Shown here piece after piece: positions 1 through 10,285 of a stretch of 64,000 bases of DNA (positions within the stretch are counted from its first letter, which is position 1; every line of letters starts with the position of its first letter). The notes below the pieces were generated by a model. That model saw only the letters and a list, made by a program, of their open reading frames with translations. It was not told the DNA's origin and ran no database searches. Location of the stretch: assembly GCF_037997115.1 (NCBI RefSeq), contig NZ_CP150484.1, forward strand, positions 7,036,822 through 7,100,821. Reading direction: 5' to 3'. The stretch comes from Amycolatopsis coloradensis. GTDB lineage: Bacteria; Actinomycetota; Actinomycetes; Mycobacteriales; Pseudonocardiaceae. A program made the translations under genes and the position numbers.

Positions 1-124
1 GCACGTCACCCAGCCAGGCCGCCAGGCCCGGACCCGAGATGTATTCCCAAACCTGCTCCAGCGGATACGCCACCGTCTTGGACACGCCGATCTCCCAGCC
101 CGCGTCCTTCGTCTTGCCGATCAT
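1..124 (-). CDS. SRPBCC-family protein, N-terminal fragment
   Basis: Only the first 41 codons are in the window; the gene runs off the left edge. The visible protein contains VSKTVAYPLEQVWEYISGP followed by AAWLGDV. This resembles the first strand and helix of the Aha1-like/SRPBCC fold, where a basic strand is followed by P..VW..I..P..L..WLG. Such proteins bind hydrophobic ligands or act as stress or resistance accessory proteins, but the role cannot be told from this fragment. ATG at 124 is preferred because GGAGG lies just upstream on the minus strand; an in-frame GTG at 127 is an alternative. It is transcribed divergently from the CGNR gene. Confidence 0.6.
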   Translation of the reverse strand, partial: MIGKTKDAGWEIGVSKTVAYPLEQVWEYISGPGLAAWLGDV

Positions 125-144
125 CACGCCTCCACCGTAACCGT

Positions 145-179
145 CTTACCTGGTTTCTGAAACTGACTATAGTGGTTAC
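145..179 (+). promoter_or_regulatory. Candidate promoter of the CGNR gene, leaderless start
   Basis: A TATAGT hexamer at 168-173 lies 7 nt before the ATG at 180. There is no Shine-Dalgarno sequence, so the transcript probably starts at or next to the ATG (leaderless). The hexamer is bracketed by inverted GTAACC (137-142) and GGTTAC (174-179), a possible operator placed to control both divergent genes. Confidence 0.4.
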
Positions 180-779
180 ATGACTCCGGGAACAAGACTG
201 CTCGTCAACGCCCAGGGTGAGCGGTACCGGTTCGATCCGGGCAGCCTCAGCCTCGAACTCATGCTGACCGGCGGCCCGGGCCCGTACGAGCGCTACGAAA
301 TCGCGCACACGCCGTCCGCCCTCGCCGAGTGGTTCAGCGGCTCACGGCTGGCGCTGACCGCTCCCCTGACCGACGTCCGGATCCGGCCCGCCGAACTCAC
401 CGCGCTCAAGGAACTCCGGGACACCCTTTACCGCGTCGCACCCGCCCTCTCCCGTGGCGAAGCGCCGTCGGACGACGACGTCGCCCTCCTGAACAGCGGA
501 ACCGCGGAGACCCCGAGGCCGCTCGTCGACCCGAAGACACGACAGCTCGCCTGGGCGCCGCCCGTCACCGGGAAACAACTCCTCGGCGCCGTGGCCCGCG
601 ACGCCATCGGCCTCGTCGCGGGCGAGCGATCCGGCCGCGTCCGCGAATGTTCCGCCGATGACTGCTACCTGTTGTTCTTCGACACCTCCCGTTCGGGCAA
701 CCGCCGCTGGTGCTCGATGGAGCGCTGCGGCAACCGCGCCAAGATCCGGGCCTACCGGGCCCGCACCGAAACCGCGTGA
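180..779 (+). CDS. CGNR zinc-finger, ABATE-domain putative transcription factor
   Basis: The 199-residue protein has the architecture of actinobacterial stress-associated CGNR proteins: an N-terminal all-helical ABATE-like region (about residues 1-150) and a C-terminal zinc finger. The finger reads C-x4-C, then LFFDTSRSGNRRWCS and CGNR, so four cysteines and the diagnostic CGNR tetrapeptide are visible. The family is thought to bind DNA and regulate transcription; ligand and targets are unknown. The ATG lacks an SD and follows a TATAGT -10-like box by 7 nt, which suggests a leaderless mRNA. It is divergent from the SRPBCC gene, a pairing that could reflect local regulation. Confidence 0.8.
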   Translation: MTPGTRLLVNAQGERYRFDPGSLSLELMLTGGPGPYERYEIAHTPSALAEWFSGSRLALTAPLTDVRIRPAELTALKELRDTLYRVAPALSRGEAPSDDDVALLNSGTAETPRPLVDPKTRQLAWAPPVTGKQLLGAVARDAIGLVAGERSGRVRECSADDCYLLFFDTSRSGNRRWCSMERCGNRAKIRAYRARTETA

Positions 780-797
780 TCGCTAGGATTCCCGGCG

Positions 798-1847
798 ATG
801 CAAGGTGAGACGAAATTGGAACAGCGCGTCGTGGAGACGGCGGAGAAGCTGCTGGCCAAACGGAAATCGGTAACCGCGCTCGACGTCCTTGGCGGAATCG
901 GCTGGCTGCCGGAGAACGTGCTCAAAAGCTGGCAGCAGGGCCGGATCCCCGACCTGTCCACGGCCTTGCCGGTGAGCGCGGAGAAACTGGAGTTCGCGCT
1001 CGGCGCGCTTCATCGGTGGACGCGGGAAAAGGCCCTCGAAAGCTCGGAGATCGAGCATGTCGGCGCGACCCGCGACCGGGCCGTCCTCCGGGTGACTTCG
1101 GGTGAACTGGCCGGTCTCGAACCGCTGTTCCGGACGCAGTGGCTCCTGCCGGGACTGTCCGAAGCCAAACGTGCGCAAGCGCTAGCCCGGCAACGGAAAA
1201 CGCCGGATCTCGTCGTCTCCGTGGCACTGAAGGACTGGACGTGCGCCGACTGCGGCGGCACCGGCGATCTGCTGTTCATGGAGAACGAAAAGCCGCACTG
1301 CCTCGACTGCGCCGATCTCGGTCACCTGGTCTTCCTGCCCGCCGGTGACACCGCGCTGACCCGCCGGGCAAAGAAGGCGAGCCGGCTCGCCGCCGTGGTC
1401 GTCCGCTTCAACCGGTCACGGAAACGCAGTGAGCGGCAAGGACTCCTGGTCGAGGAAGCGGCGCTGCGCAGCGCCGAGGAACAATGCCTCGCCGACGAGG
1501 ACGTCCGGGAACGGCGCCGCGACCGGGATCGCGAACGCCGCGTCCACGAAGACGTCGAGTTCACCGCCCGGTTCCACACCGCGATCACGGAGCTGTTCCC
1601 CGGCTGCCCGCCGGAGCGGGCACGCGCCATCGCCGAACACGCCGGCCAGCGAGGCAGTGGCCGAGTGGGCCGGTCGGCCGCCGGGCGGGAACTGGCCGAA
1701 CGAGCGGTGTTCCTCGCCGTCGTCGCCTCGATCCGGCATCTGGACACCGAGTACGACGACCTCCTCATGGCGGGCGTGGACCGGCAGGCCGCCCGCGACC
1801 GCATCCGCACCACCATCGACGCGGTGCTCGAACGCTGGCGTTCCTGA
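798..1847 (+). CDS. DUF2293 domain-containing protein
   Basis: This 349-residue protein has no assigned biochemical function. The C-terminal third, from about residue 250, carries the DUF2293 signature: TELFPGCPPERARAIAEHA, then GSGRVGRSAAGREL and IRHLDTEYDDLLMAGVDR. The middle holds a four-cysteine cluster (CADCGGTGDLLF...HCLDCADLGH, about residues 150-175) that looks like a zinc ribbon, followed by a very Arg-rich linker (about 195-255). A nucleic-acid-binding role would fit, but that is inference. It follows the CGNR gene by 18 nt on the same strand and may be co-transcribed. The start is the ATG with AGGA about 9 nt upstream. Confidence 0.75.
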   Translation: MQGETKLEQRVVETAEKLLAKRKSVTALDVLGGIGWLPENVLKSWQQGRIPDLSTALPVSAEKLEFALGALHRWTREKALESSEIEHVGATRDRAVLRVTSGELAGLEPLFRTQWLLPGLSEAKRAQALARQRKTPDLVVSVALKDWTCADCGGTGDLLFMENEKPHCLDCADLGHLVFLPAGDTALTRRAKKASRLAAVVVRFNRSRKRSERQGLLVEEAALRSAEEQCLADEDVRERRRDRDRERRVHEDVEFTARFHTAITELFPGCPPERARAIAEHAGQRGSGRVGRSAAGRELAERAVFLAVVASIRHLDTEYDDLLMAGVDRQAARDRIRTTIDAVLERWRS

Positions 1848-1880
1848 CCGCTGTCACGTTCCGGGCACGGGCCTCGTCCA

Positions 1881-2243
1881 GTGCGCATGTTCACCGCATA
1901 TCTCATCGTGGCCATCGTCGCGATCGCGAGCAACGCCGGGATCGCCGCCGCCGACTTGGCACGTGCCCCGTTCGTCCTCAAGAACTCGGCCGAGGTCAAC
2001 GTGCCCGAATCCTGGATCCCGGCGCTCGCCTCCCTGAAGGCCGCGGGTGCCGCAGGGCTGCTGCTCGGCCTGCTCGGGGTGCCGTTCCTCGGGACCGCGG
2101 CCGCGGTCGGGCTCGTGCTGTTCTATCTCGGCGCCGTCCTCACCCACGTGCGGGCCCGCGTCCTCTACAACATCGCCTTCCCCGCCGGTCTCTTCGCGCT
2201 GGCCGTGGCGACCCTCGTCCTCGATCTCGCTCAGGCGAGGTAG
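1881..2243 (+). CDS. DoxX-like small membrane protein
   Basis: The 120-residue hydrophobic protein has four predicted membrane segments (about residues 4-24, 48-66, 70-90 and 97-115). Length and pattern match the DoxX-like family of small inner-membrane proteins, which have been linked to quinone or thiol redox functions; nothing here identifies a substrate. The start is either GTG 1881 or ATG 1887, and neither has a clear ribosome-binding site. The 3' end overlaps the convergent P-loop ATPase gene by 13 nt. Confidence 0.7.
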   Translation: MRMFTAYLIVAIVAIASNAGIAAADLARAPFVLKNSAEVNVPESWIPALASLKAAGAAGLLLGLLGVPFLGTAAAVGLVLFYLGAVLTHVRARVLYNIAFPAGLFALAVATLVLDLAQAR

Positions 2244-2893
2244 GGACCGAAGTGCTCGGCGACGACGTCCGCGACCGCCTCGGCGTCTTCCGAACCGTCG
2301 ACCCACAGCACCCGGATGCCGAGTTCCTTCGCGGTACGGACGGCGTCCTCGGCGACGAGCCGATCCCGCTCGATCCGGTTGCGCTGCGCGCGTTCGGGAT
2401 CGCTGACCCGGTGCGCCACCGCGGCGGCCCGGGGCAGCGCGCGAAGCTGGTGCTCACGGAAACCGTCGGTGGGCACCATCACGATCATCCGCCGCGGTGA
2501 GTCCAGCAGCGGCGCGACCAGGTCCGGGCGCAACCCCCAGCCCTCGGCGAGGATCGGGCGTCCGGAGACCAGCGCGCGCAGGTCGTCCAGCGCCCATTCG
2601 AACCGCACCGGGAAACCGGCGATCGTGTCGGCGGCCATCCGTTCGGGAGTGGTGTCCACCCATACGGTCTCCGGGTCAGGATCCGTGGTGGGCAGACCAT
2701 CGCGGACGCGGTGCGCGATGCGGCGGTCCTGATGGCCGCGGGCGTCGTGGAAGTCGTAGTGGTAGACGGTGATGCCGTGGCGGTGCGCCAACAGCCGGGA
2801 AACGGTGGACTTTCCCGCCCACTGGCCGCCGCAGATCCAGAGCGCCTGCTTGACCGTGCCGAACGGATCGCCGATTTCGCCGTCGATGATCAC
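2231..2893 (-). CDS. P-loop ATPase/kinase-like protein
   Basis: The 220-residue protein has a Walker A motif near its start (CGGQWAGKST, residues 21-30), followed by helices and an Arg-rich segment (RNRIERDR near residue 165) that could form a lid. The overall size and single P-loop suggest a small-molecule kinase or shikimate/adenylate-kinase-like protein, but the substrate is not evident. GTG at 2893 was chosen because it has AGGAAGGGAA upstream and places the P-loop at the expected distance; a longer reading to 2959 lacks this. It is divergent from the phosphoribosyltransferase gene, with starts 67 nt apart. Confidence 0.65.
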   Translation of the reverse strand: MIIDGEIGDPFGTVKQALWICGGQWAGKSTVSRLLAHRHGITVYHYDFHDARGHQDRRIAHRVRDGLPTTDPDPETVWVDTTPERMAADTIAGFPVRFEWALDDLRALVSGRPILAEGWGLRPDLVAPLLDSPRRMIVMVPTDGFREHQLRALPRAAAVAHRVSDPERAQRNRIERDRLVAEDAVRTAKELGIRVLWVDGSEDAEAVADVVAEHFGPYLA

Positions 2894-2960
2894 TGATTCC
2901 CTTCCTGACGCGATCGTACGTGCCAAGCTTGAGGGGTTCACGATTTCAGGGGGAGCCACT

Positions 2961-3779
2961 GTGACAGCACCACGTTACCGACCCGACCGCCGCGGCAGGC
3001 ATCTCGAGGACTGGCGACTGCTGCCGTCGGATTCCGCACGATTCCTCGAATACCGCGGCATCCCGGCCACCGCCGATCACGTACTCGGTGTCCTGCCCAG
3101 AGCCAGGAAGGTCGGGACCTTGAAACACGACGCCGAGTGGCCGTACCGGATCCGCATGGACTTCGAGCCCGACCGTTCGCTGAACGATTTCATGGACTTC
3201 CTGAAAGAGGTCCTAGTCATCCAGATCGAGCAACAGGGTTACGTCGACGCGGCGATCGCGCTGGACTTCTACCGGCGGCCGGTCGAAGAAGAATCGTCAG
3301 GGACCGTCCACACCGAGACGGGAAGCCTGCTTCGGAAGATCAAGGATTACGCCCCGACCGAGCAAGAAGAGTGGAATCTTGCGGGACAAGCGCTGTGCGA
3401 CTCTTTGAGTGACGTGGTGGTCCGGCACGAGTGGTTCAACGAAGCCACTCGTATTCTCGCCGTCCCCGGCCACACCCGGGCCAAGCGCTCGGTCAGCGTC
3501 ATGCTCGGCGCACTCCTCTCTCAAGAACTCGGCATTCCGCTGACCACCGTCGAACCGAAGAGCGACGATCGGAAACCCGCCAAGAACATGACGCCTGAAG
3601 AACGTAAAGCGTTGCTCCACGAATTCCGGGTCGAGGAAGACCTCGAAGGCCGGACGGTTCTCGTTCTCGACGACATCTATCACACCGGATACACGATGGC
3701 CGGAGTCGCCAACGCGGCCAAAAGAGCTGGAGCCACCACGGTCCTGGGCCTGGCCGCTGCCAGGAACCTCCGCCGTTAG
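2961..3779 (+). CDS. Phosphoribosyltransferase-domain protein
   Basis: The C-terminal half of this 272-residue protein contains a type I PRPP-binding loop (VLVLDDIYHTGYTM, residues 233-246): two acidic residues followed by the TG-x-T that holds pyrophosphate. Upstream, LAVPGHTRAKRSVSVMLG resembles the ComF/orotate-type core. The first 110 or so residues form an additional domain I do not recognise. ComF-like proteins are tied to competence or nucleotide salvage, but the base specificity hood is not identifiable here. GTG 2961 has AGGGGGAG 5 nt upstream; an ATG at 2886 would overlap the divergent gene and lacks an SD. Confidence 0.7.
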   Translation: MTAPRYRPDRRGRHLEDWRLLPSDSARFLEYRGIPATADHVLGVLPRARKVGTLKHDAEWPYRIRMDFEPDRSLNDFMDFLKEVLVIQIEQQGYVDAAIALDFYRRPVEEESSGTVHTETGSLLRKIKDYAPTEQEEWNLAGQALCDSLSDVVVRHEWFNEATRILAVPGHTRAKRSVSVMLGALLSQELGIPLTTVEPKSDDRKPAKNMTPEERKALLHEFRVEEDLEGRTVLVLDDIYHTGYTMAGVANAAKRAGATTVLGLAAARNLRR

Positions 3780-3838
3780 ATCGACGACGCGAGCCTGTGC
3801 GGGGACGGCGAATCGCCATCCCCGCACAGCTCGTGAAC

Positions 3839-6655
<2,817 letters not shown>

Positions 6656-6689
6656 GGGTCTTTCCCTCACTCCCACGCGGGAGGCGGCA

Positions 6690-7178
6690 TCAGCCGTCTT
6701 TCGCGTCTTGATCGCTCTCGTCCGGTGTGGCAGCCATGGCCTCACGAAGGTCCGAGATCTCCTTCTCGAAGTCCTCGACCGAGGAGAAGGAGCGGTAGAC
6801 ACTGGCGAACCGGAGATAGGCGACGCCGTCGAGTTCGCGCAGGGGGCCCAGGATCGCCAGGCCGACCTCGTGACTCGGAATCTCCGCCAGCCCCGCCGAC
6901 CGGATCGATTCTTCGACCCGCTGCGCGAGCTGCTGCAGCGCGTCGTCGTCGACCGGCCTGCCCTGACAGGCGCGGCGCACCCCCCGGACCACCTTGTCCC
7001 GGCTGAACTGCTCGGTGACCCCGGATCGTTTGACGACGGCGAGCACCATCGTCTCCGAAGTGGTGAAGCGCCGGCCGCAAGCGGCGCACGAGCGCCTCCG
7101 CCGGATCGCCTGACCCTCATCCACCTCTCGGGAGTCGACGACCCGAGAGTCCGCATGCCGGCAGAACGGGCACCTCAT
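6690..7178 (-). CDS. nrdR: Transcriptional repressor NrdR
   Basis: This 162-residue repressor senses ATP/dATP and binds NrdR boxes in front of ribonucleotide reductase genes. The N-terminal zinc ribbon has cysteines at 3, 6, 31 and 34 (MRCPFC...CAACGRRF), followed by the ATP-cone domain (about residues 46-136). Length matches the family. ATG 7178 is chosen because family members begin exactly MRCPFC; an open frame continues upstream but has no family similarity. It is the first gene of nrdR-nrdJ, and paired NrdR boxes lie about 150-200 nt upstream, so it should repress itself and nrdJ. Confidence 0.97.
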   Translation of the reverse strand: MRCPFCRHADSRVVDSREVDEGQAIRRRRSCAACGRRFTTSETMVLAVVKRSGVTEQFSRDKVVRGVRRACQGRPVDDDALQQLAQRVEESIRSAGLAEIPSHEVGLAILGPLRELDGVAYLRFASVYRSFSSVEDFEKEISDLREAMAATPDESDQDAKDG

Positions 7179-7327
7179 CCGCCGATCACCTTCCCCTCCG
7201 CGCCGACCGGTCCCGAATGGACGCCCACTCCGCCGCCACGCAACGACGAAAGATCGACATGTGGATCGATCTGTGGACATCCGGTGGGTGAACACCGGCC
7301 AGCTGTGGACAACTGATACCGAGTCTA

Positions 7328-7375
7328 CCCCAAGCTATGGACCAACTACAGCCATGTAACTACTACATATAGCGG
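7328..7375 (-). promoter_or_regulatory. Paired NrdR boxes upstream of nrdR-nrdJ
   Basis: Two 16-bp sites fit the NrdR-box pattern acaCwAtATaTwGtgt. Box 2 (7360-7375) has CTACATATAG at its core and differs from the consensus core at one position. Box 1 (7328-7343) has CAAGCTATGG, with about seven of ten core positions matching. They are separated by 16 bp, about three helical turns centre to centre, which is the arrangement known for NrdR. The rest of the 297-bp gap between nrdR and the LysM gene shows no gene. Confidence 0.72.
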
Positions 7376-7475
7376 TGGAGACTAGAACGCAGGTGGGGCG
7401 CACGCAAGCGCAACGGCCGAGCCGGTCAGACACGAATGAGGGGCTCACCCACGAGGGGTGAGAACGACATCAGGA

Positions 7476-7970
7476 TCACCTCCCGCCTTCCGCGACCTCG
7501 GCCGCGACCGGCACCGCGAGCGGCAATCCGGGGACGAGAACGGCGTCTTCCAGGGAGTTGAGTTCCTTGATCTTGGCGACGACCGCACCGGTGTCACTTC
7601 CTGGCGCGAAACGTGCCGCGAGATCGGACAGGGTCTCCCCTGCGGAAACGGACACCGTCGTGGTCCGTTCGGGCACCGCGGCGCCGGGAACACCGGCCAA
7701 GAACAGACCCAATCCGGTGATGACTCCGGCGACGAGCAAGGCCATCCCGACGAGCGACGGCCACCTGAGCGGGAGCCGACGCGGAGCCGGGCAAGCCGGG
7801 GAGACGGTGGCGACACCGGGGCGGCGGCCCGCCACGACCCGCGCCCTGGTCGGCGGGCGCAGGGGCTCGGCACGCCCGCCCCGCACCACCCGCACGGGCC
7901 GGGTCACCCCTGCCGGAACGGACCTGGGGGAACTGGGCCGCACCAGTCCTCGATCGGCCAGAATCGACAT
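7476..7970 (-). CDS. LysM-domain membrane protein next to lexA, probable SOS-induced cell division inhibitor (ChiZ/DivS-like)
   Basis: The 164-residue protein has a basic, Pro-rich cytoplasmic N-terminus (1-85), one membrane segment (about 86-108) and an extracytoplasmic LysM-like module (VSVSAGETLSDLAARFAPGS to the end). This architecture and its position between nrdR and a divergent lexA are those I recall for M. tuberculosis Rv2719c (ChiZ) and the corynebacterial division suppressor DivS, which halt septation during DNA damage. A near-perfect SOS box lies about 60 nt upstream of the start. ATG 7970 has GAGGAGGT upstream. Function is inferred from synteny, architecture and operator, not from a catalytic motif. 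Confidence 0.8.
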   Translation of the reverse strand: MSILADRGLVRPSSPRSVPAGVTRPVRVVRGGRAEPLRPPTRARVVAGRRPGVATVSPACPAPRRLPLRWPSLVGMALLVAGVITGLGLFLAGVPGAAVPERTTTVSVSAGETLSDLAARFAPGSDTGAVVAKIKELNSLEDAVLVPGLPLAVPVAAEVAEGGR

Positions 7971-8030
7971 CGGAACCTCCTCGCAACTCCTGCTGCGCTC
8001 GCACCGGGCCGGGACCCGGCGATCAAGATC

Positions 8031-8042
8031 GAACAAGCGTTC
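8031..8042. promoter_or_regulatory. SOS box (LexA operator)
   Basis: GAACAAGCGTTC is a perfect match to the Gram-positive/actinobacterial LexA core GAAC-N4-GTTC, and is preceded by TC. It lies in the 318-bp divergent region between the LysM gene and lexA, 60 bp from the former. A degenerate copy, GAACGCCCGTGC, follows at 8047-8058. Confidence 0.85.
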
Positions 8043-8110
8043 TATCGAACGCCCGTGCGAATGTGTACCACCTCCCACCGACAAAAATCGAGCGACACGG
8101 CGTGTCCATC

Positions 8111-8122
8111 GAACAGATGTTT
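8111..8122. promoter_or_regulatory. Imperfect second SOS box on the lexA side
   Basis: GAACAGATGTTT matches GAAC-N4-GTTC at seven of eight fixed positions. Its position about 165 bp before the lexA start suits autoregulation. It is weaker than the site at 8031. Confidence 0.5.
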
Positions 8123-8288
8123 GAAATCGTCGTCCCGGCGGGCTAACGTCGTTGACCAGGGCGTCTGCTGCGCGGACGCCGCCGGTGCCGTGGGCGGGGA
8201 AGATCGTCCGCCACCGGCGAAGACACGCGAAGTCGGTCCGGGCGACCGGACGTACTGGGAGGCGACGCAGAGATGAAGGAGCGATACG

Positions 8289-9005
8289 GTGGCTAAGGAG
8301 AGCAAGGCGGGGAACGCGCCTAGGGGCTCGGGCAAGGTGCGCGCCTTGCCCGAGGTCTACGAGGTGGACGAGACCCTGACCGTGCGACAGCAGCAGGTGC
8401 TCGACGTGATCAAACTGTGGGTGAGCCGGTTCGGCTACCCGCCGAGTGTGCGTGAGATCGGCGAGGCGGTCGGGCTGACCTCCACTTCGTCGGTGTCGCA
8501 CCAGTTGCAGGCCCTGCAGCGCAAGGGTTATCTGCGACGCGACCCGAACCGCCCGCGTGCGGTGGGGGTGCTCGCCACGACGGACGACAACCCGATGGGC
8601 ATCGACGTCGAGCAGCCCCAGTCGGCCGCGAAGGCCGCGTACGTGCCGCTCGTCGGCCGGATCGCCGCCGGTGGGCCGGTGCTGGCGGAGCAGGCGATCG
8701 AAGACGTCTTCCCGCTGCCGAGGGAGATCGTCGGCGAGGGTGAGCTCTTCCTGCTGAGCGTCACCGGTGACTCGATGGTCGACGCCGCGATCACCGATGG
8801 CGACTGGGTCGTCGTGCGCCAGCAGCCCACGGCCGATCCGGGCGAGATCGTCGCGGCGATGATCGACGGCGAGGCGACGGTCAAGACGTTCAAGCGCAAG
8901 GACGGCCACATCTGGCTGATGCCGCACAACGAGGCGTACGAGCCCATCCCGGGTGACGACGCCACGATCCTCGGCAAGGTCGTCGCCGTTCTTCGCAGGC
9001 TGTAG
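8289..9005 (+). CDS. lexA: SOS repressor LexA
   Basis: The 238-residue repressor controls the DNA-damage response and cleaves itself when stimulated by RecA filaments. The N-terminal winged helix (about 30-95) contains YPPSVREIGEAVGLTS. The C-terminal S24 protease domain has the cleavage site A127-G128 (GRIAAGGP), nucleophile S162 (TGDSM) and base K199 (ATVKTF). All catalytic parts are intact. GTG 8289 is used because GAAGGAG precedes it; the ATG at 8273 opens only a 7-codon frame. Two SOS boxes upstream indicate autoregulation shared with the divergent LysM gene. Confidence 0.97.
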   Translation: MAKESKAGNAPRGSGKVRALPEVYEVDETLTVRQQQVLDVIKLWVSRFGYPPSVREIGEAVGLTSTSSVSHQLQALQRKGYLRRDPNRPRAVGVLATTDDNPMGIDVEQPQSAAKAAYVPLVGRIAAGGPVLAEQAIEDVFPLPREIVGEGELFLLSVTGDSMVDAAITDGDWVVVRQQPTADPGEIVAAMIDGEATVKTFKRKDGHIWLMPHNEAYEPIPGDDATILGKVVAVLRRL

Positions 9006-9080
9006 TCCGGAGCCGGAGCACGCCGGGATCCCGGGTCACCCGACCCGGGTCAGACTCGGCAGCTTCGGCAGACTCTTCGG

Positions 9081-10094
9081 TCAGGCGCGCCGCTTACGCA
9101 GCCTGCCGACCAGGAGAAGGCCGCCGATCACGACGACCGCGGCGATCCCGGCCTGCACGTACGGGAAGTCGGCCCCCTGGCCAGAGCCACCGGCCGCGGA
9201 GGTCCCGCCCGACGTGCTGCCCTCGGACTTCGCCGCGTCCACGGCGAGTGCGGCCGCGCCCTTCACCGCACGGATCTGCTCGCCGACGCCCTCCCCGCCG
9301 GACAGCAGCGTCCCGTCCGGATCGAAGGCGATCGCCTCGCCCTGCTTCTCGTTCGGCAGGGGCACGCGCACGGGTTCGCGCTGCAGCGCGCTCTTCAGGT
9401 CTCCGTCGGTGACGGCGTAGAGGTAGGCATCCGTGTAGGTGCGCAACGCGACCACCGAGCCGTCGGCCATCGAGGCCGCGCCGGTCACCGTCATCGAGCC
9501 GATCGACCCGACGGGTCCGCCCGGCGTCGAAGTCTCCTTGATCTGCAGCGACCCCACGCTCTCCAGCGGAGTCGGGCCAGGGCTGGCGAGCGGCCCCGTC
9601 GGCCGGTACACCTTCGCGTCACCGAAGACGTCCTTGGTGATCAGGTACGGCGTGCCCGAACGGTCCATGATCAGCGCTTCGACGTCGTGCTGCCCGTCGG
9701 GATAGGTGAGCCGGTGCAGCGTGGCCTTGCCTTGGGGGGTCAGCGAGATCAGCGCGACCGTGTCCCGCCGCTTGCGGTTGTCGCCGGTGTCGGAAAGCCA
9801 GAAGGTGCCGTCGGCGGTGCGGGCGAGATCCTCGGGGTCGTACGGGTCCGTCGCGGCCGAGATGACCTTCTGGACCTTGCAGTCGCGGCCGAGGACGAAG
9901 ACCTGCGTCTTGGTTCCGCCGTCGTTGAGGGCGTACAGGTGCTCTCCGTCGGAGACCAGGCCGGAGAGTTCGCTGAGCCGGGAGTCGCTGTTCTTGCACA
10001 CCGGCTGCGGCGCCGGGACCTCCTGCGCCAGGGCGGGAGCCGTCCCGCCGATGAACGCCGCCAGCACGACCGCAGCCGCGACAATCCCCCGCAC
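9081..10094 (-). CDS. Secreted, C-terminally anchored beta-propeller-like protein
   Basis: The roughly 337-residue protein has a signal peptide (VRGIVAAAVVLAAFIGGTAPALAQ) and a C-terminal anchor (hydrophobic segment about 311-330, then RLRKRRA). Between them are repeated short blocks such as SDGEHLYALNDGG, DPEDLARTADGTFWLSDTGDNRKR and DVEALIMDRSGTPYLITKD, reminiscent of esterase-like/SMP-30 or phytase-type propeller blades. No catalytic residue set is clear. A Ser/Gly-rich spacer precedes the anchor, so the propeller probably sits on the outer face of the membrane. GTG 10094 was chosen for GGAGG 5 nt upstream. Binding partner is unknown. Confidence 0.6.
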   Translation of the reverse strand: MRGIVAAAVVLAAFIGGTAPALAQEVPAPQPVCKNSDSRLSELSGLVSDGEHLYALNDGGTKTQVFVLGRDCKVQKVISAATDPYDPEDLARTADGTFWLSDTGDNRKRRDTVALISLTPQGKATLHRLTYPDGQHDVEALIMDRSGTPYLITKDVFGDAKVYRPTGPLASPGPTPLESVGSLQIKETSTPGGPVGSIGSMTVTGAASMADGSVVALRTYTDAYLYAVTDGDLKSALQREPVRVPLPNEKQGEAIAFDPDGTLLSGGEGVGEQIRAVKGAAALAVDAAKSEGSTSGGTSAAGGSGQGADFPYVQAGIAAVVVIGGLLLVGRLRKRRA

Positions 10095-10225
10095 ATCCAC
10101 CTCCGTACCGTGGAACCCCTGAAGCCCCACACTACGGAGACGTCCGGGACGGCGCGCAGTTCGGTGCGGATGCCGAGATGGGGCGGAATGTCGCGAAGGC
10201 CACTTTCAGCGGCGGGCCAGACCCC

Positions 10226-10282
10226 AGTACGTGAAGGCCCCCTTCATTGCGCCTAACGCAAGGAAGGGGGCCTTCACGTACT
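10226..10282. repeat. Intergenic palindrome, RTGAAGG family, likely hflX terminator
   Basis: A 20-bp arm at 10226-10245 (AGTACGTGAAGGCCCCCTTC) is perfectly inverted at 10263-10282, around a 17-nt loop containing TTGCGCC and GCAAGG. The hairpin ends 4 nt past the hflX stop codon, so it could end hflX transcription, although there is no T tract. It shares its arm and loop with the copies at 27139 and 58852. Confidence 0.8.
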
Positions 10283-10285
10283 TGC

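Noticed and set aside
6656..6689. Cobalamin riboswitch for nrdJ
   Set aside because: Only 34 nt lie between nrdR and nrdJ and the region upstream of nrdR lacks a B12 box; NrdR boxes explain control better.
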